A model generated the notes under the pieces. The model did not search any database, was not told where the DNA came from, and saw only the letters and a list, made by a program, of their open reading frames with translations. From NCBI RefSeq assembly GCF_021596505.1, contig NZ_PJIZ01000067.1:1-54230 (forward strand): a DNA stretch of 54,230 bases, written 5' to 3'. Source of the stretch: Nostoc sp. CMAA1605. Its GTDB lineage: Bacteria; Cyanobacteriota; Cyanobacteriia; Cyanobacteriales; Nostocaceae. This document shows, one piece after another, positions 43,774 to 52,506 of the stretch (position 1 is its first letter; each line of letters starts with the position of its first letter). Both the position numbers and the translations under genes were made by a program.

Positions 43774-45147
43774 TTAAGCTGATGTCACAGTCTCTTTTGC
43801 CAAGAATTTCTCTAGTTCAGTTAACGCATCAGCATCGACTTTGGTCTGCATAGGACAGAATTTTGGCCCGCACATAGAACAAAACTCAGCAGTTTTATAA
43901 ATATCTGCTGGTAAAGTTTCATCATGGTATTCTTTAGCCCTTTCAGGGTCGAGTGCTAATTCAAACTGACGATTCCAGTCGAAGTTATAACGGGCTTTAG
44001 AGAGTTCATCGTCTCTATCCCTTGCGCCTGGGCGGTGTCTGGCGATGTCGGCGGCGTGGGCTGCTATTTTGTAAGCAATTAAACCATTGCGAACATCTTC
44101 TGCGTTGGGTAATCCTAAGTGTTCTTTGGGTGTCACGTAGCACAGCATAGCAGTACCATACCAGCCAGCCATTGCTGCACCGATCGCAGAAGTGATATGG
44201 TCATAACCAGGAGCAATGTCTGTAACCAATGGACCCAGCACATAGAAAGGAGCTTCAGAACACTCTTCCATCTGCTTTTTGACATTAAACTCAATTTGAT
44301 TCATTGGGACGTGTCCTGGCCCTTCTACCATGACTTGTACATCATGTTCCCAGGCTTTGCGTGTCAGTTGTCCGAGGGTTTTGAGTTCTGCTAACTGGGC
44401 TGCGTCAGATGCGTCATGGGTACAGCCGGGGCGCAGAGAGTCCCCTAAACTGAAGGAGACATCATATGTTTTGAAAATTTCAATAATGTCGCGGAAATGG
44501 GTGTAGAGGGGGTTTTGCTTGTGGTGATGTAACATCCACCGCGCCAAGATACCGCCACCACGGGAAACAATTCCAGTAATGCGGCTTCTCACCAAGGGTA
44601 AATGTTCAATCAAAATTCCGGCGTGGATGGTTTGATAGTCTACCCCTTGTTGGGCGTGTTTCTCGATGATGTGGAGAAAATCGTCTGGTGTGAGATTCTC
44701 AATTTTCCCGTGGACACTTTCTAAAGCTTGGTAGACGGGGACTGTACCAATGGGAACGGGTGAGGCGTTAATGATGGCGGTACGAATTTCATCTAAGTTA
44801 CCGCCACCTGTGGACAAGTCCATGACGGTATCAGCACCGTATTTTACCGCCAAATTGAGCTTATCAACTTCTTCTTGCAGATTGGAAGAATTGGGTGAAG
44901 CACCGATATTAGCATTTACCTTGCACTTGGAGGCGATGCCAATACACATTGGCTCTAGATTAGTGTGATTAATATTAGCGGGGATAATCATCCGTCCCCG
45001 TGCTACTTCCTCACGAATTAAGTCAGCAGGTAGATTTTCTCTTTGGGCGACGTAGTGCATTTCTTCGGTGATGACACCCTGACGTGCGTAGTGCATTTGA
45101 GTTACATTGCTTTGTCCACGCCGTTTAGCAACCCATTCTTTCCGCAT
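43774..45147 (-). CDS. thiC: Phosphomethylpyrimidine synthase
   Basis: ThiC, a radical SAM enzyme converting AIR to HMP-P. The 457-aa form has IPANINHTNLEPMCIGIASK, GADTVMDLSTGGG, the DRGGxxARW-like SRGGGILARWM, MVEGPGHVPMNQI and the C-terminal [4Fe-4S] motif CSMCGPKFC with CX2CX4C spacing. I start it at ATG 45147, with GAGGA about 8 bases upstream; the open frame goes five codons further to a TTG that lies in that Shine-Dalgarno region. A TPP riboswitch immediately upstream gives end-product control. Confidence 0.97.
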   Translation of the reverse strand: MRKEWVAKRRGQSNVTQMHYARQGVITEEMHYVAQRENLPADLIREEVARGRMIIPANINHTNLEPMCIGIASKCKVNANIGASPNSSNLQEEVDKLNLAVKYGADTVMDLSTGGGNLDEIRTAIINASPVPIGTVPVYQALESVHGKIENLTPDDFLHIIEKHAQQGVDYQTIHAGILIEHLPLVRSRITGIVSRGGGILARWMLHHHKQNPLYTHFRDIIEIFKTYDVSFSLGDSLRPGCTHDASDAAQLAELKTLGQLTRKAWEHDVQVMVEGPGHVPMNQIEFNVKKQMEECSEAPFYVLGPLVTDIAPGYDHITSAIGAAMAGWYGTAMLCYVTPKEHLGLPNAEDVRNGLIAYKIAAHAADIARHRPGARDRDDELSKARYNFDWNRQFELALDPERAKEYHDETLPADIYKTAEFCSMCGPKFCPMQTKVDADALTELEKFLAKETVTSA

Positions 45148-45167
45148 ATGAAATTTCCTCAATAAAC

Positions 45168-45245
45168 AGCTTCCCTTCGCTGGTATTATCCAGACTCAGG
45201 TGTTAAGGGTGTAATCTCAGCCTGTTAGTGCAAGCACCCCTAGCA
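45168..45245 (-). promoter_or_regulatory. TPP riboswitch (THI element) of thiC
   Basis: Read on the minus strand: GGGGTGCTTGC, CTGAGATTACACCC, ACCTGAGTCTGGATAATACC, AGCGAAGGGAAGC. These are the conserved core segments of the TPP aptamer in order. The aptamer ends about 12 bases before the GAGGAA ribosome binding site, so occlusion of that site (translational control) is the simplest mode; no terminator is seen between them. Confidence 0.95.
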
Positions 45246-45294
45246 TGGATGTTGATTCTACCATTTTGCTTGGGGTTGGGAACAAGGGGGTTAA

Positions 45295-45390
45295 CAATTC
45301 AAAATTCAAAATACCCTACGGGAAGGCTTACGCCTACAAAATTCAAAATTTTCTGTGGGAAGCTAAAGCTACAAAATTTAAAATTCGACA
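45295..45390. repeat. TTCAAAA array split by two small inserts
   Basis: TTCAAAATTCAAAATA is followed by CCTACGGGAAGGCTTACGCC, then CAAAATTCAAAATT, then GGGAAGCTAAAGC, then ACAAAATTTAAAATT. Two GC-rich inserts interrupt one heptamer array, and each has short palindromic halves (GGAAGGCTTACGCC, GAAGCTAAAGCT). Confidence 0.75.
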
Positions 45391-45549
45391 CAGTTGCAGT
45401 CGGGGATTTAAAACCCAACTCAACTGATACTACGTAGCCTTTCTGAAGGGTGCTGAAAATCCCCGAAATTTAATTTCGGAGAGTGTCAAGATCACAAAAG
45501 CTGAAAATCGAGTCATCACTAAGACAAGTTAGCAGAGTCACAGGAGAGA

Positions 45550-45590
45550 ATAACTAATGACTAATGACTAATGACTAATGATGACTAATG
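45550..45590. repeat. ATGACTA heptamers overlapping a gene start
   Basis: Four to five ACTAATG units (about 45554-45590) overlap the start of the pseudouridine synthase gene. Each unit supplies an ATG, and the first is preceded by AGGAGA (45542-45547). Confidence 0.85.
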
Positions 45591-46183
45591 ACTACAAATA
45601 CATTATTTTTCACAAACCCTATGGTGTCTTGAGTCAGTTTACTCAGGAAAGCCCCAAACACCAAACGCTCAAGGATTATATTAATGTGCCGGATGTGTAT
45701 CCAGTGGGGCGGTTAGATTGGGATAGTGAGGGATTATTGCTGTTAACCAATGATGGGAGGTTACAGCATCGTTTATCACATCCGCGTTTTGGCCATGAAA
45801 GAACTTATTGGGTGCAAGTAGAGCGAATTCCAGATGTAGATGCTATAACCAGATTACAAACAGGGGTAGAAATTCAAGATTACCGCACCAGACCAGCCAA
45901 AGTTAGTTTACTACCAGAAGATCCACCTGTGGGCGATCGCCATCCGCCGATTAGATTTCGCAAAAATGTGCCTACCGCTTGGTTAGAAATGACGTTAACA
46001 GAGGGTAAGAACAGACAAGTGCGGCGCATGACTGCGGCGGTGGGGTTTCCGACTTTGCGTTTAATTAGAGTGAGTATCGCTAATTTACGTTTGGATGGTT
46101 TAGCTTTGGGTGAATGGCGGGATCTCACACCATCAGAGGTGAAACTTCTCAATCACTTACCCGTCAAATCCAAAAAAGCATAG
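45578..46183 (+). CDS. rRNA large-subunit pseudouridine synthase, RsuA/RluE family
   Basis: The 201-aa protein has YIIFHKPYGVLSQF, the catalytic-Asp block YPVGRLDWDSEGLLLLTNDG, RTYWVQV and the C-terminal LTEGKNRQVRRMTAAVGFPT. It lacks the N-terminal S4 domain, which fits the short RluE branch that modifies 23S rRNA; that is family inference. The N-terminus (MMTNDYKY) is itself encoded by a 7-bp repeat array: of the repeated ATGs only 45578 and 45581 continue into the gene, and the earlier ones stop after four codons. Confidence 0.9.
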   Translation: MMTNDYKYIIFHKPYGVLSQFTQESPKHQTLKDYINVPDVYPVGRLDWDSEGLLLLTNDGRLQHRLSHPRFGHERTYWVQVERIPDVDAITRLQTGVEIQDYRTRPAKVSLLPEDPPVGDRHPPIRFRKNVPTAWLEMTLTEGKNRQVRRMTAAVGFPTLRLIRVSIANLRLDGLALGEWRDLTPSEVKLLNHLPVKSKKA

Positions 46184-46196
46184 CTATACCAAGCTG

Positions 46197-46232
46197 AAAA
46201 GTTTCCCAGGGTGAAAAAACAGAAAACTTTTT
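46197..46232 (+). terminator. Possible terminator after the pseudouridine synthase gene
   Basis: AAAAGTTT (46197-46204) pairs with AAACTTTT (46224-46231) across a 19-nt loop, and T-rich sequence follows. The stem is A/T-rich, so it is weak. Confidence 0.35.
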
Positions 46233-46331
46233 GATTTACTGATTTTTTCGTAAAAGCAGTTAAAAACAGTATCGTTTCGTTTTTTCTGAGCAATTAGTCC
46301 AAGTCAACCTGGGAGTACCAGTTTAAAACCT

Positions 46332-47678
46332 ATGAGTCTGAATCAACGTAGACGGGAAGTGGATTGTCGTCAGACAGCACTTCCCCCAAACCACAAACTC
46401 AACATTTTGTCTAAAAAATTTCCCTGTTGGGAATGTGTGTCTGAAGGAGTCTTAGATTCAGAAACGAAAACGGATGAGCAGTTAGTTGATCACAAAGCAA
46501 AACTATCACAGTATGGGATGCTGTATGACCATCTTCCATCTGTGTGTTTGAGTTTAGATGTCACAGGATTAATTTTATCTATTAACCAATTTGGTGCTAG
46601 CAGTCTGGGTTACACACCAGAACAGTTGGTAAAACAGCCATTTTTCCAATTATTTGCCCAGTCGGAACAACCAAGATTGATTGATGAGTTTAAAAACTTA
46701 TTGACAAATAAAAGCAAGGATATGTCCGAGTGTGCAGATGTGCGCTTAGATTGTCCTCATAGTTCAATAAAATGGGTCAAAATCCTCTGGAGACTGATAT
46801 CGGATGATTACCAAGACCCAGTGATTTTGATGGTGTGTGAAGATGTGACTAATTATATTGGTCATGGGGAATTGGAAATTGGGAATTGGGAAGAGTTATC
46901 AAGTCCCATACCCAATTTAGTGAGTGACGATCAACAGAGGTTAGAAGAGGAAGTATTAATAACAAAGAAACGAGATATACAGGAAGAATTTATCAGTGCG
47001 GTTTCTCATGAATTACGCACACCTTTAACTAATATGAAAATGGCGATTCAGATGTTGGGAATCGCACTGCGTAAGGAGAATCAACTTTTAGGGAATACAG
47101 AAAACTCTAAAGTGGCTTGCTATTTTGAAATTTTAAATAATGAGTGCGATCGCGAAATAAATCTTATTAATAATTTTCTTGATTTAAAACGTCTAGAAAC
47201 CAACTCCCAACCTTGGTTATTGGAAACAATTCACATTGATGAGTGGTTATGGCAAGTAGTAGAGAAATTTAAACAGCAGCATTTTCGGCTTTGCCAGCAA
47301 AATCTCAGTCTGACAATTGCGTCCCCTCTGCCACCGCTTAGATGCAATTCCTTGAGTTTAGAACGCATAGTGATAGAGTTACTCACGAATGCTTGTAAAT
47401 TTAGTCCTCCAGATGCAGCCATTACTATTTCTGTCGGACTCAAAGGGAATAAAATTTTTCTCCAGGTAATTAATTTCGGCGTAGAGATTCCAAGCAACGA
47501 ATTACCGCGCATTTTTGACAAATTTTATCGCATCCCCAGCAATGATCCTACCAAGCAAGGCGGCGCAGGCTTAGGATTGACATTAGTGCAGAAATTAACC
47601 CAGCAATTAGGCGGAACAATCACTGTTGAGAGTCAGTCAAACCGTACTTGTTTTACTTTAGTGGTCAATGGTCATTAG
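46332..47678 (+). CDS. PAS-domain sensor histidine kinase
   Basis: A PAS domain at about 60-180 (LYDHLPSVCLSLDVTGLILS, then LVKQPFFQLFAQ) is followed by HisKA with H226 (SAVSHELRTPLTNMKMA) and a HATPase with ELLTNACKFSPPDA, FGVEIPSNELPRIFDKFYRI and GGAGLGL. No membrane segment is seen, so it is a soluble kinase. The linker at residues 177-196 (GHGELEIGNWEELSSPIPNL) is encoded by GGGAATTGGAAATTGGGAATT-like repeat DNA, apparently a heptamer array captured inside the gene. No partner response regulator is adjacent. N-terminal residues 1-55 include a CWEC pair. Confidence 0.9.
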   Translation: MSLNQRRREVDCRQTALPPNHKLNILSKKFPCWECVSEGVLDSETKTDEQLVDHKAKLSQYGMLYDHLPSVCLSLDVTGLILSINQFGASSLGYTPEQLVKQPFFQLFAQSEQPRLIDEFKNLLTNKSKDMSECADVRLDCPHSSIKWVKILWRLISDDYQDPVILMVCEDVTNYIGHGELEIGNWEELSSPIPNLVSDDQQRLEEEVLITKKRDIQEEFISAVSHELRTPLTNMKMAIQMLGIALRKENQLLGNTENSKVACYFEILNNECDREINLINNFLDLKRLETNSQPWLLETIHIDEWLWQVVEKFKQQHFRLCQQNLSLTIASPLPPLRCNSLSLERIVIELLTNACKFSPPDAAITISVGLKGNKIFLQVINFGVEIPSNELPRIFDKFYRIPSNDPTKQGGAGLGLTLVQKLTQQLGGTITVESQSNRTCFTLVVNGH

Positions 47679-47800
47679 GGCATAGGGCATGGGGCATAGG
47701 GCATGGGGCATAGGGCATGGGGCATAGGGCATAGGGCATAAAAAACAAATCTACCTTGTCTACCTTCCAGTCCCCAATCCCCAATCCCCAATCCCCAAAT
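47679..47800. repeat. GGGCATA/GGGGCAT and CCCCAAT tandem arrays
   Basis: About nine GGGCATA/GGGGCATG units begin right at the stop codon of the histidine kinase, followed by four CCCCAAT units (47773-47799). The rest of the 309-bp gap before 47988 contains GGCAGGGGCGGCCGA and no gene. Confidence 0.88.
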
Positions 47801-47987
47801 TTAATAAATTCCCTTGCCGATGTCTGAAATATTTAGCTAATATGCGTCACAATTAATACTGCCACCAAAATTCACGGGTGAAACCACAATTTTTTGTAGG
47901 TCTACTGTAGGCAGGGGCGGCCGATTGTGGCACTTTGGATATTAGTGGCTAGAAGCACCTTGGAACGGGAATTAAGGAACTTCCACC

Positions 47988-50036
47988 ATGCTGATTTGTC
48001 CTGAGTGTCAATTTGAAAATCCTAACGGTAACAATTTCTGTCAAAAATGTGGTACTTCCCTAACCCACAAGGTATGTCCCCAATGTAGTACCGATGTGAG
48101 TGTAGATTTGCTACAGTGCCATAACTGCGGTGCCGAATGTGGCACTGTTTGGTGGGCTATTGTGGGGGTAGAAGGGACTGGGGACTGGGGATTGGGGATT
48201 GGGAAGGAGGAAAGTACAGGAGATGAGGGAGTAGTGGGAGTAGGGGAGAATATTCCCCAATCCCCAATGCCCGATGCCCAATGCCCAATGCCCGATACCC
48301 AATGCCCAATGCCCGATGCTCAAGAACCAACGCCTGATAATGCGCCGACTTTACCCCCCAAATTGTCTATTGGTACTTATTTAGGGAAGGAACAACGCTA
48401 TCAGTTTTTGGCATCGCCATTAGTTGAGAATGGGGAAGTATCCACTAGGGTTTTAGACCGTCAACCTTATCAAATTTCCCCAATTGAGGCGATATTAGCC
48501 AATCAGAAGCAGGGAGTGATGGCATCTATGAATGAAATCAGTGGGATTCCCAAAATTGCTGAAGCTTACATTGCGCTACAGTCCCCCCATCACCCAGAAA
48601 TTCCCAAGATTCATGATGCTTGGGAAGATGATGAGATGCAGGTTGTATTGATTGAAGACCGTTCTCATTGGCAATATTTACTAGATGCGTGGAAACAGGA
48701 AACAACCAGTTCGTTGCAGATTCTGCACTGGTGTTATCAAATGACTCAACTGTGGACTTTGCTAGAACCACTGAATTGTCATTACAGTTTGTTAGATATA
48801 TCGAATCTGCGGTTGGATGAAGACCAAACTCTAGGACTACAGAGATTATATTTACAGCCAATAGAAACAGAATTGCCAGATACAACGGCAACATTTGAGG
48901 AATTTTCAGCCGAGGCTTTTATTCTGAGACCTTTAGGTAGAGTTTGGCAACAGCTATTTAGAAGTTCACAGCGTACTCAATTTGGTTCATTAATCCAAGT
49001 TTTAGAAGATTTAGAGCAAGGTAATATTCCGACGATCGCACAGTTGCGATCGCGTTTACAAGATGTCGCCACAGAATTAGAAGTTGGCTCTTCCCCCATT
49101 TTTGCTGAATCAGTATTACCCACTGCTTCACCGACGTTTTTACAGATAGACGATTCAGAAGATACTTTAGCTAGAGGGGATGATTTACCAACTGTTGTAC
49201 TGTCAATGCAGTTAAGCAATTTAGAAGATGCTGGCTCTACCGATGTTGGTCGTCAAAGACAGCATAATGAGGATTGCTTTGGCATTGTGACTAAAATCGA
49301 AAAGGTAGACTTGCCCAAAAACCGAATTCTCCAAGCCCAAGGTTTGTATATTCTCTGTGATGGTATGGGTGGACACGCCGGTGGTGAGGTAGCTAGTCAA
49401 CTAGCAGTCCAAACTCTCAGGCAGTATTTTCAAGAAAACTGGGATAGTAATCAGTTTCCCTCAGAAAGCAAGATTCGAGAAGCTGTTTATTTAGCAAACA
49501 GGGTAATTTACGAGAAAAATCAACAAGATGCCCGTTCTGGGGTAGGACGGATGGGTACTACTTTGGTAATGTTACTTATTCAAGGTAATCAAGCCGCCGT
49601 TGCTCATGTGGGGGATAGTCGCCTCTACCGCTTGACGCGGAAGCGGGGTTTGGAACAATTAACTTTAGATCATGAAGTGGGACAACGAGAAATTAGCAGA
49701 GGTGTAGAAGCTAGTATTGCCTACGCGCGTCCAGACGCTTACCAACTAACTCAAGCATTGGGGCCGCGTGATGACAGTGCAATTAATCCTGATGTGGAAT
49801 TTTTCCACATTAATGAGGATAGTCTTTTTGTGCTGGTGTCAGATGGTCTTTCCGATAATGATTTACTAGAAACTCACTGGCAGAACCACCTTTTGCCTTT
49901 ATTGAGTTTTACTAATAATTTAGAACAAGGCGTGACAACATTAATTGATTTGGCTAATCAATACAACGGTCATGACAACATTACTGCTATACTTATCCGG
50001 GCAAAAGTCCGCCCCAATACGGGGAGTAGGGAGTAA
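47988..50036 (+). CDS. PP2C-type protein phosphatase with N-terminal zinc ribbons and a pseudokinase-like middle
   Basis: Two zinc ribbons open the protein (CPEC...CQKC at 4-21, CPQC...CHNC at 30-47). Residues about 62-115 are encoded by 7-bp repeats (GTGDWGLGIG and repeated CPMPDAQ). Residues about 125-380 look like a protein-kinase fold without HRD or DFG (IPKIHDAWEDDEMQVVLIED, then LLDISNLRLDED). A complete PP2C domain follows at about 415-680: RQRQHNEDCFG, LCDGMGGHAGGEVAS, MGTTLVMLL, VAHVGDSRLYR, VLVSDGLSDND and GHDNITAILI, with all metal Asp residues present. It should dephosphorylate pSer/pThr proteins in the cytoplasm and probably opposes the kinase encoded 143 bp downstream. Confidence 0.92.
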   Translation: MLICPECQFENPNGNNFCQKCGTSLTHKVCPQCSTDVSVDLLQCHNCGAECGTVWWAIVGVEGTGDWGLGIGKEESTGDEGVVGVGENIPQSPMPDAQCPMPDTQCPMPDAQEPTPDNAPTLPPKLSIGTYLGKEQRYQFLASPLVENGEVSTRVLDRQPYQISPIEAILANQKQGVMASMNEISGIPKIAEAYIALQSPHHPEIPKIHDAWEDDEMQVVLIEDRSHWQYLLDAWKQETTSSLQILHWCYQMTQLWTLLEPLNCHYSLLDISNLRLDEDQTLGLQRLYLQPIETELPDTTATFEEFSAEAFILRPLGRVWQQLFRSSQRTQFGSLIQVLEDLEQGNIPTIAQLRSRLQDVATELEVGSSPIFAESVLPTASPTFLQIDDSEDTLARGDDLPTVVLSMQLSNLEDAGSTDVGRQRQHNEDCFGIVTKIEKVDLPKNRILQAQGLYILCDGMGGHAGGEVASQLAVQTLRQYFQENWDSNQFPSESKIREAVYLANRVIYEKNQQDARSGVGRMGTTLVMLLIQGNQAAVAHVGDSRLYRLTRKRGLEQLTLDHEVGQREISRGVEASIAYARPDAYQLTQALGPRDDSAINPDVEFFHINEDSLFVLVSDGLSDNDLLETHWQNHLLPLLSFTNNLEQGVTTLIDLANQYNGHDNITAILIRAKVRPNTGSRE

Positions 50037-50161
50037 GAAGCAGGGGGCAGGAGGCAGGGAGAAGAAGAGAAATTTTCTTCCCCAATCCCCAATCCCCAGT
50101 CCCCAATCCCCAGTCCCCAATCCCCAATCCCCAATCCCCAGTCCCCAATCCCCAGTCCCCA
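50037..50161. repeat. CCCCAAT/CCCCAGT tandem array
   Basis: After a purine-rich GGGGGCAGGAGGCAGG stretch, eleven or so CCCCAAT/CCCCAGT units run from about 50080 to 50160. The unit fits the classical cyanobacterial STRR unit CCCCA(A/G)T. It fills the space between the phosphatase and kinase genes, and its last unit lies about 19 bp from the kinase start. Confidence 0.93.
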
Positions 50162-50179
50162 TATCATCCAGGTTGTATT

Positions 50180-51454
50180 GTGGTTACTCTGATTTTGCTA
50201 GAACCGCAACAAAAAACGCCCATCAAACAGTGGTGCTTTGAAAATTCCGCCGTCATTCGGATTGGTCGAGCGACGGATAATCATGTTGTGTTAACTGATA
50301 GTTTAGTGTCTAGGCATCATTTAGAAATTCGGCAAGTCACTTCTGCTAAGAATGGTGCTTCATGGCAAATCATCAGTAAAGGCACAAATGGCACTTTCCT
50401 TGATGGGGTGCTAGTAATTCAGAGTTCATTACCCCATAATTCCCTGCTGCAACTAGCGCAGGGAGGGCCAATCTTACAGTTTCAAATTCAGGAGGAAGCA
50501 GCACCAACTCCTAATTTACCGTCACCAGGATTAGGTGGTTTGTCAGAAAATTTGCCTCTACCAGTCACCTCACAAAGAAAGGCGGCTCAACCTAGTTGCA
50601 CTCATGAGGGCAATTCCCCAGGAAACTTATTTTGTATCCATTGTGGACAACCGCTTTCGGTACAGCAGACTATCCGCTATTACCAAGTTTTACGGACTTT
50701 GGGACAGGGAGGTATGGGTACTACCTATCTGGCTTGGGATGCAGCCGGGTTGATTGCTGGACACCCGCAATTATTGGTGCTGAAGCAAATGAATGCTGAT
50801 ATGGCGAAAATTGCTAAGGCTCAGGAATTATTTGATCGGGAGGCGCATACCCTCAAATCCCTAAATCATGAGGGAATTCCTAAGTATTATGACTTTTTTG
50901 TCGAAGGCGGTAAGAAATACTTGGCAATGGAACTAGTTCACGGCCAAGATTTAGAAAAACGCATCTATACTTATGGCCCCGTCATCCCCCAACAAGCGAT
51001 CGCCTGGATGATTCAAACTTGCGATATTCTTGATTATCTCCACTCTCAAGAACCGCCATTAATTCACCGTGATATTAAACCCGCTAACCTGATGGTGCGG
51101 AATGCCAATAATCAAATAGTGGTGCTAGATTTTGGTGCAGTCAAGGAAATTGGCACAACCCCAGGTACTCGCATAGGTGCAGAAGGTTACTGCGCGCCAG
51201 AACAAGAACGGGGACAGCCCCTGACGCAATCCGATTTATATGCGATCGGCCCGACACTAATTTTTCTACTGACAGGCGAAAATCCCTTTAAGTTTTATCG
51301 CCAAAAAGGGCGCGGTTTCCGCTTCGATGTTAGCCAAATCCCCACTGTCACACCCCAATTGAGAGAAATTATTGAGCGTGTCACAGAACCTTTACCGCGC
51401 GATCGCTATCAAACGTCTAAAGAACTCGCCCAAGCCTTGGCTAATTGTCAGTGA
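50180..51454 (+). CDS. FHA domain-zinc ribbon-Ser/Thr protein kinase
   Basis: An FHA domain at about 24-105 has IRIGRATDNHVVLTD with R30 and SRHH (44-47), the phosphothreonine-binding core. A zinc ribbon follows with C140 and CIHCG (152-156). The kinase (about 167-424) has GQGGMG (175-180), K202 in VLKQM, HRDIKPANL (296-304), DFGAVKE (317-323) and GAEGYCAPEQ. It is soluble. The start is GTG 50180, only 19 bp behind a CCCCAAT array, with AGG a few bases upstream. Its neighbour is a PP2C phosphatase also carrying zinc ribbons, so the two probably form one signalling pair. Confidence 0.93.
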   Translation: MVTLILLEPQQKTPIKQWCFENSAVIRIGRATDNHVVLTDSLVSRHHLEIRQVTSAKNGASWQIISKGTNGTFLDGVLVIQSSLPHNSLLQLAQGGPILQFQIQEEAAPTPNLPSPGLGGLSENLPLPVTSQRKAAQPSCTHEGNSPGNLFCIHCGQPLSVQQTIRYYQVLRTLGQGGMGTTYLAWDAAGLIAGHPQLLVLKQMNADMAKIAKAQELFDREAHTLKSLNHEGIPKYYDFFVEGGKKYLAMELVHGQDLEKRIYTYGPVIPQQAIAWMIQTCDILDYLHSQEPPLIHRDIKPANLMVRNANNQIVVLDFGAVKEIGTTPGTRIGAEGYCAPEQERGQPLTQSDLYAIGPTLIFLLTGENPFKFYRQKGRGFRFDVSQIPTVTPQLREIIERVTEPLPRDRYQTSKELAQALANCQ

Positions 51455-51545
51455 GGGATTGGGGATTGGGGACTGGAAAATAAATAGTAGGTCATAAGAA
51501 ATCAAAATGAATGATAACCAATGCCCAATTCCCCATTCCCAATGC
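51452..51545. repeat. GGGGATT and CCCCATT/CCCAATG units
   Basis: Three GGGGATT/GGGGACT units overlap the kinase stop, and four CCCAATG/CCCCATT/CCCTATT units end directly at the next gene. The two halves are partly complementary. Confidence 0.8.
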
Positions 51546-51546
51546 C

Positions 51547-51765
51547 CTATTCTTCATCCCATGCTTCCACCGCTAGCAAATCCCCTATTGGATCTTGCAT
51601 AGTGAAACCAAAGTCTAAGAGTTCCTGTTTCCAATGCTGCCAATCGTTTCCATAAAGCAGCGCAATTTTCCAAATGCTATCGCTTGGCTTGATAATATTG
51701 GATTCAACGAGTGATTGCACGTTACGCTGCAATTTCACCATTGGGTGAATTACTTGCTGAGTCAT
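51547..51765 (-). CDS. DUF4327-like small protein
   Basis: The 72-aa protein reads MTQQVIHPMVKLQRNVQSLV at the N-terminus, then IKPSDSIWKIALLYGNDWQH and ends with GDLLAVEAWDEE. I recognise this as close to the cyanobacteria-specific DUF4327 family, small acidic proteins of unknown role. It is convergent with the FHA kinase gene. The ATG at 51765 is followed by a plausible full-length domain. Confidence 0.75.
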   Translation of the reverse strand: MTQQVIHPMVKLQRNVQSLVESNIIKPSDSIWKIALLYGNDWQHWKQELLDFGFTMQDPIGDLLAVEAWDEE

Positions 51766-52506
51766 AACCTCGATTCAATTCAAAATTTTATTGGGTAAAT
51801 GCTTAATCAAAACTGCTTTCCGTTTTGCAACTGTCAAAAACGCGTAGAGTGTATTTGGTAAAGCAAGTCTTAACTTTTTTACTATACCATAACAAACTCG
51901 ATAAATTTGCTTGTCAATTCGGTTTTGTACGGTAATTACTCCACAAAGCCTGAACCGCGCCAAGCAACTATAGTCAATGCAAAACGGGGTGAGCGATCGC
52001 CTTCAAGTTTGCAGTCAGCATACTAGGAAAAACAGCCTGTAAAGACTTATTTTTCGTATCTACAAGAATTTTTACAACTTTTATCAAGCCCATAAAATAC
52101 TGGCTAATTCAAGATGTTGAAACAACACTGACAGAATATTTTCTCTGTAGATCCAAACGATTATATACAATAACGCAAACATCAGAGATTTTATCGCATT
52201 ATGGCAAATCTTAATATATATTTAATTTTTCTCTAGAAGTTTAGCCAAAATCAATTTTATTGATGTTGAGCCTGAAAAACCAGATAACTAAGTAAATACT
52301 TAAGTAATTAGCTATTTGTGTTTTGTATATTTTATTAACCGTAATCAATAAGTTTTTATTTCCCCCAAAATTCATACATCTTAATATTTGGCTTTATACC
52401 AGCATCAAAAAAATCTAATTGAGGTGTTAGTTTCTGTGAAGTAATGGGTAATCTCTTATCTAGAAGCTTGCTGTAACTCAGTATTTACCACAACTCAGAT
52501 TCAAAC
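51766..52506. other. 740-bp AT-rich intergenic region, nothing identified
   Basis: One HIP1 palindrome near 51994. A 62-codon minus-strand frame at 51775-51963 has no recognisable features and is not called. No tandem repeat arrays and no clear terminator. Confidence 0.55.

Noticed and set aside
47679..47800. CRISPR-like appearance of heptamer arrays
   Set aside because: The units are contiguous 7-mers with no unique spacers.
51775..51963. 62-codon minus-strand frame upstream of the DUF4327-like gene
   Set aside because: No homology pattern recognised; it probably covers the promoter of that gene.
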